21,044 bases of DNA from positions 1 to 21,044 of IMG/VR virus record IMGVR_UViG_3300032116_001539. One strand, written 5' to 3'. Source of the DNA: a virus. Of the stretch, positions 7,500 through 14,130 are shown piece after piece; within the stretch, counting starts at the first letter, position 1, and the number at the start of each line of letters is the position of its first letter. The notes beneath the pieces were generated by a model. That model saw nothing but the letters and a program-made list of their open reading frames with translations. It searched no databases and had not been told where the DNA came from. A program made the position numbers and the translations under genes.

Positions 7500-8183
7500 T
7501 TAGTTTGCTGTTATTATAGTTAATTTTACTGCTTTAGTGGTTGGATTTGTAAATATAAATCCACCGTTTGCACTATTCGGATTATTATTGTGTTCAAAAT
7601 CAGAATATGGATCAATATCCCATCCCTTCCAAGATGCAGATTTCTTTATTGCTCCTGTTAAAATTAGTATTTTTCCCATTATATTTCTATTATTAGCCTT
7701 ATAGTCCCAAAATAATACATGTTCATTTTCTTCGGATTCTGGTAGATATTCAGCTTTAGCAATTAAGAATGAGATTTCCCCATTCGTTGAGGTGAATGAT
7801 CCTGGATCCAGACTGAATGAAGTTTCCGGGTATATTACAATAGTTTGCTTCTGATAATTAGAAAAAGCTTGGAGAGGATGAAAAAAATATTTCAAATCCA
7901 GGGAGTCATAGGTTTCTGCACCCTGCGTTACTCTTAAAGATTCCCTTATGAATTTTAATTGAGTCGGATTATTAAATCTTTGGAAAGTAGCCTCAATTGA
8001 CCTAAATTGGGGTTTTGTTAAAGCTATATTCATATAAGTCGTTACAAAACCACCGGTTGGACCAGACACACCTAAGGGACTAAGAACAAACTCAGAATCT
8101 CCCCCAAATATTTCAGATCCCTGAGATTGTGTTGAATCTCCTCCTACGTAATTATTAATACTAGGTTCTTCAAAATTACTCAC
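7500..8183 (-). CDS. Probable structural protein of unknown function (longer paralogue)
   Basis: A 227-residue protein, not recognised. The first 50 residues are Ser/Gly/Thr-rich (QSQGSEIFGGDSEF, GVSGPTGG) and look flexible. The remainder looks beta-rich, and its last 95 residues or so align by eye with the gene at 7013-7498, sharing the order SF-x-x-AKA, W-x-YK, MGK-x-L-x-L-x-GA, GW and GG-x-x-F-x-NP. Tandem arrangement, near-zero spacing and shared fold pattern indicate a local gene duplication followed by divergence of the N-terminal region. No enzymatic motif is seen. Probably a virion surface or tail-associated component, by context only. Confidence 0.8.
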   Translation of the reverse strand: MSNFEEPSINNYVGGDSTQSQGSEIFGGDSEFVLSPLGVSGPTGGFVTTYMNIALTKPQFRSIEATFQRFNNPTQLKFIRESLRVTQGAETYDSLDLKYFFHPLQAFSNYQKQTIVIYPETSFSLDPGSFTSTNGEISFLIAKAEYLPESEENEHVLFWDYKANNRNIMGKILILTGAIKKSASWKGWDIDPYSDFEHNNNPNSANGGFIFTNPTTKAVKLTIITAN

Positions 8184-8192
8184 ATTAAAAAG

Positions 8193-8774
8193 TTATTTTA
8201 TTTTGGTAGGATCTATAAACTTATCCTCCTTTTTTCCATAGAAATTATCATCACCTGAAATTTCATTATTTTCAGAAACTTCCTCCCTATCTTCAGAATG
8301 GTTTTCGTCATTTACTGTTATACCATCTTCTGGTTTTAAATAATCAACCAATGATTTTATGAATCCGAGGGAAATTAACGGTAATATTGCACCACTTATA
8401 AATGATAAAACCCTCTTCTGGTAAATCTGTTCTTCCTCAATAAGACCAAATAGCTCCATCCATTGTTCATAGTTATGAGCATGGTTGTATGAATAATACA
8501 TATTACCCATAGCTTGCATAAGTGTTAGTACTATGAAAAGAATCCATACCACAGACTTATTCATTTTTTCCAATACAATTAGGGAAGCTAATGATGCAGC
8601 TGCTCCAATTTCAAAGGATATTGCTAAAGATATAGCAAGCCACTCGGGATTACTTAATCTAAAAAAATCTACTACGTGTATTGTTGATATCAAACTAGTA
8701 ACAAGATATAAAGAAACAAAAGTTCCTATTATAAATCTTGATATTAGTTTATCTTTATTTCCTACCATTTTCAT
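8193..8774 (-). CDS. Four-helix integral membrane protein of unknown function
   Basis: A 193-residue protein with four hydrophobic segments at about residues 12-32, 44-66, 69-90 and 120-141, followed by an acidic hydrophilic tail (DRE, DD, KKEDKF). The loop between the third and fourth segments is rich in Tyr, His and Glu (YYSYNHAHNYEQW). It sits between a small coiled-coil membrane protein and two probable virion proteins, with a nine-base gap to the latter. A holin is possible, but four segments and a long acidic tail are not diagnostic and no endolysin is seen nearby. The start could be the ATG at 8774 or the one two codons on (8768); neither has a Shine-Dalgarno sequence. Confidence 0.75.
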   Translation of the reverse strand: MKMVGNKDKLISRFIIGTFVSLYLVTSLISTIHVVDFFRLSNPEWLAISLAISFEIGAAASLASLIVLEKMNKSVVWILFIVLTLMQAMGNMYYSYNHAHNYEQWMELFGLIEEEQIYQKRVLSFISGAILPLISLGFIKSLVDYLKPEDGITVNDENHSEDREEVSENNEISGDDNFYGKKEDKFIDPTKIK

Positions 8775-8841
8775 TCAATATTTAATGCATATACTTTGTA
8801 AAAGATGAAACATTTATTTTTATTACATGGATTAAATATAC

Positions 8842-8883
8842 TTTCCAATACAAATCATTCAAGAATCATATTGGAAATTCCAA
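8842..8883 (-). other. Competing inverted repeats in the gap before the membrane protein gene
   Basis: Arms TTTCCAATA (8842-8850) and TATTGGAAA (8869-8877) form a perfect nine-base stem around an 18-base loop. The second arm also pairs with the adjacent TTCCAA (8878-8883). In the minus-strand RNA the two pairings exclude each other. Neither is followed by a U tract on that strand, so it is not an ordinary terminator there. Confidence 0.4.
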
Positions 8884-8911
8884 TTTTTTAATCCCTTTAC
8901 CTTTTGAAATC

Positions 8912-9223
8912 TTAATTCTTTTGGATTTTAATTTTTTTCTTACCCTCCAGTTCAGAAATTTCTTCCTCGATCTGATTCTCCCTATTAACATCAAGAATTT
9001 TCCTATCCGTTGATTGTATCATCCTTTTTTCGTTTCTTAGACCCTCTATTTTGAGTTCATTTCTATTTGGGATTGAATCTATCCTTGAATTAGTTTTTTT
9101 TATTTCTTTTCTGAGCATTGTAATGTTAGATGAAATAGAACATGATTTAAAAAAAATTAATAGCAAAATGATTATTACCAAATAATTAAATTTATCATCG
9201 ATGAAAGATTTAATTTTTTTCAT
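8912..9223 (-). CDS. Small single-pass membrane protein with coiled coil
   Basis: A 103-residue protein with a short basic N-terminus, one hydrophobic segment (residues about 13-27, YLVIIILLLIFF), a cysteine pair in KSCSISS, then a charged, helix-forming stretch to the end (MLRKEIKKTNSRIDS, EEEISELEGKKK). The topology is like that of inner-membrane spanins, but no outer-membrane partner gene overlaps or follows it and the cysteine context is a poor lipobox. A membrane-anchored tail or lysis accessory is equally possible. The ATG at 9223 lies 20 bases after a GATATATA element, so it leads a late unit that probably includes the following membrane protein and two paralogues. Confidence 0.72.
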   Translation of the reverse strand: MKKIKSFIDDKFNYLVIIILLLIFFKSCSISSNITMLRKEIKKTNSRIDSIPNRNELKIEGLRNEKRMIQSTDRKILDVNRENQIEEEISELEGKKKIKIQKN

Positions 9224-9242
9224 ATTTTGAATTTATTTACCA

Positions 9243-9250
9243 TATATATC
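9243..9250 (-). promoter_or_regulatory. Candidate phage late promoter (GATATATA)
   Basis: The minus strand reads TTTGATATATATGG, 20 bases before the ATG at 9223. It lies just downstream, in transcription sense, of the 9267-9300 terminator, giving a clean terminator-promoter junction between the non-structural island and the next late unit. Confidence 0.63.
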
Positions 9251-9266
9251 AAAAATTTAAGAGCAT

Positions 9267-9300
9267 AAAAAAAGCTGCCAATAAATTAGCAGCTTTTTTT
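9267..9300 (-). terminator. Rho-independent terminator after the 168-residue protein gene
   Basis: Arms AGCTGC (9273-9278) and GCAGCT (9289-9294) around a ten-base loop, extended by A and T runs on the two sides. It follows the stop at 9315 and precedes the GATATATA element. Confidence 0.88.
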
Positions 9301-9314
9301 TAATATTTTTTAAA

Positions 9315-9821
9315 TTAGCTTACAGAAATACCCTGCATTGCTGCTGCTAAGTCTTTCTCCATATCTTTTACCACCATAGCATCCTTTTTAGCATCATTCA
9401 ATGCCTGATCAAAAGGTTTATAAATGGAAATGAATTTTTTTGCATCCTGTATTCCCTTTCCTCTAGATTTAGAAATAAAATAATGACTTGCCTCCAAGTG
9501 TAATGCACTTAAATAAATAGTATTATCCTTGATTCCCTCTTTTTCGATCTTTGTAATTTGTTTGTCTAGCTCAATAATTCCCAAAGATTCAGTCGAGTTC
9601 CATTCTGCGTCATTAAGAATGTACTCCTTCCATGAAGTAAAAACTGGGGCATCACAAGAAATTGCATAAACTTTGCTTCTAATCTCATTCTTTTTATCAT
9701 CCAGCTTTTTCTGTAATTTTTCTACCAGTTCATTATCAACATTTCCTAATAGAGTTTCAGAAAAATCAATGGTGTCAGAAGCACCTGGTCCCTCAATTTG
9801 ATTTTTTTCTTTTTTTGACAT
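9315..9821 (-). CDS. Conserved-looking helical protein of unknown function
   Basis: A 168-residue protein that I do not recognise. It is predicted mostly helical, with a Lys/Glu-rich segment at about 30-50 (VEKLQKKLDDKKNEIRSK) and a central part with Cys, Trp and His residues (YAISCDAPVFTSWKEYIL; LSALHLEASHYFISKSRGKG). There is no signal peptide or membrane segment. It is the last gene before the 9267-9300 terminator and follows the nuclease gene by 47 bases of A/T-rich sequence in which I see no clear promoter. Because it closes the island that begins with the dCMP deaminase, it is more likely a non-structural or assembly-helper protein, but this is only positional. Confidence 0.75.
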   Translation of the reverse strand: MSKKEKNQIEGPGASDTIDFSETLLGNVDNELVEKLQKKLDDKKNEIRSKVYAISCDAPVFTSWKEYILNDAEWNSTESLGIIELDKQITKIEKEGIKDNTIYLSALHLEASHYFISKSRGKGIQDAKKFISIYKPFDQALNDAKKDAMVVKDMEKDLAAAMQGISVS

Positions 9822-9868
9822 TTTCTTAATTTTTTATTATTTTAGTTAAATTATTTTTTTTGTTCCTT

Positions 9869-10675
9869 CTAAATGTTAAAAATATCCAATTCATCATATC
9901 CTCTGTTATTATCTAGATATGCTCTTAGAGGTTCCCTTAAATCCTTCGCAGGATAGATTTTTGCTTCGTCATCAGGGCCAATGTGACATAAAAACCCACT
10001 TTCAGTTTCTATTCCCATCTCATCCTCCAGTATTAATCTATATAATGATATTTGGATTGAGTATTCGTTATGATGATTCTCATATAATCCAGAAAAAGGT
10101 CTTAATAGTTTTTTATATCTACCTTTTGGATGGTCGTCAGATTTAAAATCACCATTTGTTTTCCAATCACCAATAACTAGTATTGCTTTTTCTTTCTCCT
10201 TGTCCCAAAAAAGAAATAATTGATCTATTGTTCCGGCCAGTTTCCATTTTTTAGAAAAAACCCTTAATTCAGATCTAATTGGAACTAAAAATTTAAGCTT
10301 TCTTTCGTGAATTCTTAAAAATTTATTTACCCTGTCGAGACAATCATCATCGGGAAGAACAGGGGATAATCCACACCAAAAATCCTCTATCCATTTATGA
10401 ACTCTAGTCCCAAGATTATTTGCTGTTTGGCCCTTGCCATCCCATTCAGAATAAATTTCATCAACTGAAATGCCTCTTTCCCTAGCCTTTTTCTCCGCCC
10501 AATATTTCTTATCGAATGGAGTTTTAAATTTTTTTAAAAAAGTTGTAACAGAATCAAATTTTTGACCTTTGAATTTATATACATGGAGTCCTTCGTCAAA
10601 TGAGAAATCTGGATCTTCGAAAAATTTCAATTTATTTTCAATATCCAACTTTATTTTTTCTATAAAATCAGTCAT
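9869..10675 (-). CDS. PD-(D/E)XK nuclease, RecB/Cas4-like exonuclease family
   Basis: A 268-residue nuclease, probably acting on DNA in replication, recombination or host DNA breakdown. Motifs in order: YKFKGQKFDSVTTFLKKF near residue 33, a substrate-side element; GTRVHKWIE (89-97) with His93, typical of the RecB-type nuclease subfamily; E136 in SELRVF; GTID with D151; the core IGDWKT with D170 and K172; and SIQISLYRLILE with Gln208 and Tyr212, the usual QxxxY motif. There is no iron-sulfur cysteine cluster, which separates it from true Cas4/AddB types. Its start shares one base with the stop of the 144-residue protein gene, so translation is probably coupled. Confidence 0.85.
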   Translation of the reverse strand: MTDFIEKIKLDIENKLKFFEDPDFSFDEGLHVYKFKGQKFDSVTTFLKKFKTPFDKKYWAEKKARERGISVDEIYSEWDGKGQTANNLGTRVHKWIEDFWCGLSPVLPDDDCLDRVNKFLRIHERKLKFLVPIRSELRVFSKKWKLAGTIDQLFLFWDKEKEKAILVIGDWKTNGDFKSDDHPKGRYKKLLRPFSGLYENHHNEYSIQISLYRLILEDEMGIETESGFLCHIGPDDEAKIYPAKDLREPLRAYLDNNRGYDELDIFNI

Positions 10676-11109
10676 TAAAAAATATTAATTATCTTGTGCC
10701 AATATGTAACTAAAAGAACGATCGATGTTATTTCGATTAAAAATCTTACTACCCAGAGCCAACTAATATCTCTAAATATAAATTGATAAACCACCAAATA
10801 TGCCTCGTTATTAGTTCCCTTAACTGGTTCCAACCAGAGCGTCATTAGCTCCTCCAGCTCAAGAGATCTGAAGTGGTCATTAATTGGTTTTATCTCACTT
10901 AATACAAAAGAGGGACGAGATTCCACTGGTAAATCATTAGAGAAAATAACCTCAGGAGGAAGATTAACTACAGTATAGATCCTATTTATTTTATCAACCC
11001 TAAGATTTTTTCTAGTCCATATAGGAGATATTTTCATATCGTTCTTTATTGATCTTATAAAATCCCTATAAATCAATAATTCTTTTATAACTTTTATGAT
11101 CCTAAACAT
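10675..11109 (-). CDS. Tail-anchored membrane protein of unknown function
   Basis: A 144-residue protein not matched to a family. The N-terminal 30 residues are basic and amphipathic (FRIIKVIKELLIYRDFIRS). The middle has a proline-rich, probably folded section (VNLPPEVIFSNDLP, SRPSFVLSEIKP), then LELEELMTLWLEPVKGTNNEAYLVVYQF. A single hydrophobic helix near the C-terminus (about 117-138, LWVVRFLIEITSIVLLVTYW) would anchor it in the membrane. It is one base downstream of the sigma-factor gene and overlaps the nuclease gene by one base, so the three belong to one transcript. A membrane-linked regulator of its neighbours, such as an anti-sigma factor, is conceivable but not supported by any motif I can see. 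Confidence 0.75.
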   Translation of the reverse strand: MFRIIKVIKELLIYRDFIRSIKNDMKISPIWTRKNLRVDKINRIYTVVNLPPEVIFSNDLPVESRPSFVLSEIKPINDHFRSLELEELMTLWLEPVKGTNNEAYLVVYQFIFRDISWLWVVRFLIEITSIVLLVTYWHKIINIF

Positions 11110-11110
11110 T

Positions 11111-11749
11111 TTATAGTTTATTTTTTATATAGGGAAAAAGATTAATGTTTCTCCCCAAATTTTTTGTTATCTTATTCCTAGCCCTTCTTATTCTTGTTGC
11201 TACAGATCTTTTTTTCAGTCCATATTTCTCTGCTATATCCTTATATTTCATTTTATTTATTTCCCTATCAACCATTATATCCTTATAAATTTCAGGAAGA
11301 TCTGTTATTTCATTTATTACTGATTCATAAATTAAATCGAATGAGTTTTCTTCTAAAAATAATGAATTTGTCTGATCCTCGTCCATCAGATATACGCCAC
11401 CAAAATCTCCAATTTCATTATTGGATGAGAAAAACTCCATCTCGGAGGATGTTCTTGAATTATATTTGTTTTCCTCCTTGAGAAGCAAAAGTGTTTCGTT
11501 TCTTGCAATATTATAACACCAAGTTGAAAAATTTCCCCTTTCTTCATCGTACTGCTCTATTTTTTCCCAAATTTTTGACATTGTATTAAGGAAGGCATCC
11601 TCCGCTAAATCCCTATTTTTTGTTATTTTGAAACAGTGATTAAATATCCCGGGTTTTAATCTATCAAAAAGATTTTTGAAAGATTTATCATTTCTTGTTA
11701 CTATAAAGCAATTTGCTAAAATTTGTATATTTTTCTCCTTATTTTGCAT
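11111..11749 (-). CDS. RNA polymerase sigma factor, ECF/sigma-70 family
   Basis: A 212-residue sigma factor that would redirect host RNA polymerase to a subset of phage or host promoters. Region 2 covers about 25-95: LFDRLKPGIFNHCFKIT, DLAEDAFLNTMSKIWEKI (48-64) and GNFSTWCYNIARNE (72-85), matching the core-binding and -10-recognition helices of ECF factors. Region 4 covers about 148-200: LPEIYKDIMVDREI, then the helix-turn-helix YKDIAEKYGLKKRSVATRIRRAR, which reads the -35 region. A linker of about 50 residues joins them and there is no region 3, as usual for this class. Its gene overlaps the dCMP deaminase gene by 11 bases. It is distinct in sequence from the gp55-like factor also encoded here. 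Confidence 0.9.
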   Translation of the reverse strand: MQNKEKNIQILANCFIVTRNDKSFKNLFDRLKPGIFNHCFKITKNRDLAEDAFLNTMSKIWEKIEQYDEERGNFSTWCYNIARNETLLLLKEENKYNSRTSSEMEFFSSNNEIGDFGGVYLMDEDQTNSLFLEENSFDLIYESVINEITDLPEIYKDIMVDREINKMKYKDIAEKYGLKKRSVATRIRRARNKITKNLGRNINLFPYIKNKL

Positions 11750-12305
11750 ATTTTTCTAAATTAATTTTTAGTATTTCGATTCCGGCTTGAGCTAAAAAAG
11801 ATAGGGGTTCCGGATTTCTATAAGTTTCGGAGAAAACTACTCTTTTAATTCCTGATTGTATTATTAGCTTAGAACACTCCAAACATGGTGATAGTGTTAC
11901 ATAAATTGTTGATCCATCAGAACTTTGTGTACTTCTTGCGAGTTTGGTTATTGCGTTTGCTTCGGCATGTAAAACGTGTGCAATTGTTACATTATCCGGG
12001 GTTTCACATTTGTCTGGGAATCCTGAGGGTGTTCCGTTATATCCATCGGATATTATTGATTTTTCTTTAACAATGATAGAGCCAACCTTCATTCTATCAC
12101 ATTTTGAATTTTCCGACCATAGATTTGCTATCTTCATGTAAATAATATCCTTACTGTTTATTTCAGGATTTTCCTCAAAATTGAAAATGTCAAATTTCTT
12201 TTTAATAGACCATGAATCAATTGACGAAATTCTTTCATTAAATGATAAGAGATCATCAAAATAAAACTTGGTATAATTTTTTTGTGGGTGTGATGTGTGG
12301 GACAT
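11739..12305 (-). CDS. Deoxycytidylate (dCMP) deaminase
   Basis: A 188-residue zinc enzyme that converts dCMP to dUMP, feeding thymidylate synthesis for phage DNA replication. Zinc and catalytic residues are visible: His113-Ala-Glu115 (HAEANAI) and Pro140-Cys141-x-x-Cys144 (PCLECSKLI). RMKVGSIIVK (71-80) and DGYNGTPSGFPDKC (87-100) are typical of the dCMP deaminase branch of the CDA fold. The first 50 residues form an extension not needed for the core. It leads the non-structural island, with a TATATTTG element in its leader, and overlaps the sigma-factor gene downstream. T4-like phages often carry this enzyme (T4 cd), though not usually inside the tail block. Confidence 0.94.
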   Translation of the reverse strand: MSHTSHPQKNYTKFYFDDLLSFNERISSIDSWSIKKKFDIFNFEENPEINSKDIIYMKIANLWSENSKCDRMKVGSIIVKEKSIISDGYNGTPSGFPDKCETPDNVTIAHVLHAEANAITKLARSTQSSDGSTIYVTLSPCLECSKLIIQSGIKRVVFSETYRNPEPLSFLAQAGIEILKINLEKYAK

Positions 12306-12321
12306 AATTAAAAATATACCA

Positions 12322-12352
12322 CAAATATATAAAAAAATTCGATAACAAAAAA
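12322..12352 (-). promoter_or_regulatory. Candidate host-type promoter for the deaminase-sigma-nuclease island
   Basis: The minus strand carries TTTTTTG (12346-12352), then 16 bases, then TATATTTG (12322-12329), resembling the Bacteroidetes -33 TTG and -7 TAnnTTTG elements with a slightly short spacer. The -7 element is 17 bases before the ATG at 12305. No GATATATA element is present, which suggests expression by host sigma before the late genes. Confidence 0.42.
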
Positions 12353-12369
12353 TAATTTTAAAAATTTAA

Positions 12370-13920
12370 TTAAACTCTTCTGGAATCGGGTCTATATGGA
12401 GCTTCCATAGGGGACACAATTAAAGTGCCACTAAGAGCTTGTGCTATCCTAGATAACAATGCTTTTATTTCTTGAATATCTTCACCGTTTAATGAAGTTT
12501 GAGATCCCTCCGTTTTTGCATTTGTTGTATTTTGTGAGGACGATGGTTGTTCGGTTGATGATAAACCTGTTGGTGAAGGAGCAGGTGCTGAAAGGGATTG
12601 TACATTAGAAATATCAGATAAACTTTGGGAAGATGGCGTACTTAATGGCTGTTCAACATTACTCTTTTGTGCAGGTTGATCCTTTAGTAACGGTATATTT
12701 TTTTTAATTTCATTTGTAGGAGATTTTAAAATTTCCTCCTTCTTTTCAGCTATACCTGTAGTTTTGTTTCCAAATAGACCCTTAAATGAATCTTGGATTT
12801 TACCAGAGTCAAATTTTTTAAGAAGATCTGTTGGTTTATTTAAAAGACCACCAATTTCAGAAACTGATATATTTTTATCAATTGGTAGTTTTTTTAATAT
12901 ATCGGATCCCTTTGAAAGCATATCACTACTAAATAAATCCTTAAATGCTGATTTTTTAGGTGATTCCTGCTCTTTTAATTTTTCCTCGTTTACTTTTTTT
13001 AAGGATTCCGTGGCTTGGTTTTTTAATATCTCCTTTGTTTTTTCGTCTTTTAAAGGTATCTCTAGAGGAGATTGCTCTTTTTTTGTTGGAGTTCCCAATT
13101 TTTTTATGTCCTCAAGAGTGAATGTATCATTTTCAGCTTTCATTCTCTGATCATAAGTATCAATGAAATGCTGAATTTCATCAGCAAGCTCTGCAGGATC
13201 GCTATAAAATGCAGGATCTTCTGAAAGTAATGATTGTTTCTTTTGTTCTATTTCCTCCTTGGTTGGGGTCTTTCTTTTTTGAAGATCTGGCATTCTTCCC
13301 TCAATGAATGATTGTATATCCTTATTAGGTATAACCTTGTCTCCCTTATCCAATTCCAATATTTCTGGACCAGCCTCACCAACAACATATTTTCCTGGAA
13401 AATTTACATCACCTCCATCTTTAAATCCACCAAGAATTCCCCCAAGTCCTCCTTTTTTTCCAATTTTTCCAAATAAGTCACCTCCAATTTTTGGTAAAGC
13501 CCCACCGATTGAATCTTTCAACGAACCGATATCTAATTTTCCAATATCCCCGGAAATAAGATTTTTTCCAATATCCTTCAGACTCCCCAGTTGTTTAAAA
13601 GATTCCTCGAATTTTTTTGGATCCAAAGATTTAACAGCATCACCAAGATTTTTAAAATCTATTTTATCTATTTTCTTAATTGAATCATTAAGATTTCCAA
13701 GAGTGTCCTTAATAATATTAAAATCTAATCCCTTTAAAGATTCCAATAATTTTTTATCACCAGCTTGAGATTTATCCCCGGATTTATTTTCCTCTATATT
13801 TTCTTGGGTTTTAACAAGGTCCCCAGTTACTGAAGTATTTTTCTTAAGTTCACCAGTAAGTTTCTCAACATTTCTGCTGAGATCTAACATCTGTGCTACC
13901 ATTTTGGGATCCATTGACAT
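12370..13920 (-). CDS. Tape-measure-like tail protein
   Basis: A 516-residue protein. Residues 1-130 are helical and Lys/Leu/Asp-rich with irregular heptads (LGDAVKSLDPKKFEESFKQL). Residues 135-170 are glycine-rich and apolar (GGALPKIGGDLFGKIG, GGLGGILGGF). Then comes FKDGGDV...YVVGEAGPEILELDKGDKVIPN (166-199), a motif common in phage tail tape measure proteins. The C-terminal 300 residues are charged then Ser/Pro/Gln-rich and look disordered. The position just after the gp26-like gene and the small overlapping ORF, where tail assembly chaperones normally precede the tape measure, supports the call. T4 gp29 is 590 residues, so the length is plausible, but the motif sits unusually near the middle. 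Another tail or baseplate-hub role is possible. Confidence 0.58.
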   Translation of the reverse strand: MSMDPKMVAQMLDLSRNVEKLTGELKKNTSVTGDLVKTQENIEENKSGDKSQAGDKKLLESLKGLDFNIIKDTLGNLNDSIKKIDKIDFKNLGDAVKSLDPKKFEESFKQLGSLKDIGKNLISGDIGKLDIGSLKDSIGGALPKIGGDLFGKIGKKGGLGGILGGFKDGGDVNFPGKYVVGEAGPEILELDKGDKVIPNKDIQSFIEGRMPDLQKRKTPTKEEIEQKKQSLLSEDPAFYSDPAELADEIQHFIDTYDQRMKAENDTFTLEDIKKLGTPTKKEQSPLEIPLKDEKTKEILKNQATESLKKVNEEKLKEQESPKKSAFKDLFSSDMLSKGSDILKKLPIDKNISVSEIGGLLNKPTDLLKKFDSGKIQDSFKGLFGNKTTGIAEKKEEILKSPTNEIKKNIPLLKDQPAQKSNVEQPLSTPSSQSLSDISNVQSLSAPAPSPTGLSSTEQPSSSQNTTNAKTEGSQTSLNGEDIQEIKALLSRIAQALSGTLIVSPMEAPYRPDSRRV

Positions 13921-13941
13921 ATAATTGTATATATTTAAATA

Positions 13942-14130
13942 TTACTTACTAAATGAGAATACTTGTTTCAAACCATCGGCAGATTGTGATTCCATATTTT
14001 CAACTTCTATTTTTTTATTGAGATTATCTAAGAAAATTTGGTATTCATAATATGGTATATTTTCTATCCAATTCATATCAACACCATGTTCATAAAAAAG
14101 TCTGAATTTAATTGCCAAGTAATTCTCCAA
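13942..14130 (-). CDS. Small ORF overlapping the gp26-like gene; possible frameshift partner (tail assembly chaperone)
   Basis: A 62-codon frame that overlaps the end of the preceding gene by 23 bases, in the +1 phase relative to it. The only start near its beginning is TTG at 14130; the first ATG comes 18 codons later (MNWIENIPYYEY). The sequence before that ATG (LAIKFRLFYEHGVD) looks like real protein, and the frame is open upstream as far as 14175. The order of tube gene, overlapping pair, tape-measure-like gene is that of tail assembly chaperone pairs, where the second frame is reached by ribosomal frameshifting. Here that would need a +1 or -2 shift. Independent initiation at TTG or the internal ATG cannot be ruled out. 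Function is inferred from position. Confidence 0.6.
   Translation of the reverse strand: MENYLAIKFRLFYEHGVDMNWIENIPYYEYQIFLDNLNKKIEVENMESQSADGLKQVFSFSK

Noticed and set aside
8860-8930. Possible frameshifted extension of the 103-residue protein (frame reading ISKGKGIKKLEFPI)
   Set aside because: Only about 16 codons, no slippery sequence at the junction, and it overlaps the hairpin arms; too weak to call.
9869-10675. Cas4-like nuclease as part of a CRISPR system
   Set aside because: No iron-sulfur cysteines, no other cas genes and no spaced direct repeats are seen anywhere in the window; a general RecB-type phage nuclease is the simpler reading.
3126-13768. Plus-strand open frames of 60-154 codons, for example at 3126-3350, 3714-3902, 4571-4936, 12764-13150 and 13304-13768
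   Set aside because: All lie antisense inside strongly supported minus-strand genes, have biased hydrophobic or Pro/Ser/Phe-rich composition typical of mirror frames, and show no family motifs or promoters.
13928-13935. AATATATA before the tape-measure-like gene as another late promoter
   Set aside because: It is only eight bases from the ATG, far closer than the 19-32 bases of the other copies, and is one mismatch off in a very AT-rich gap.
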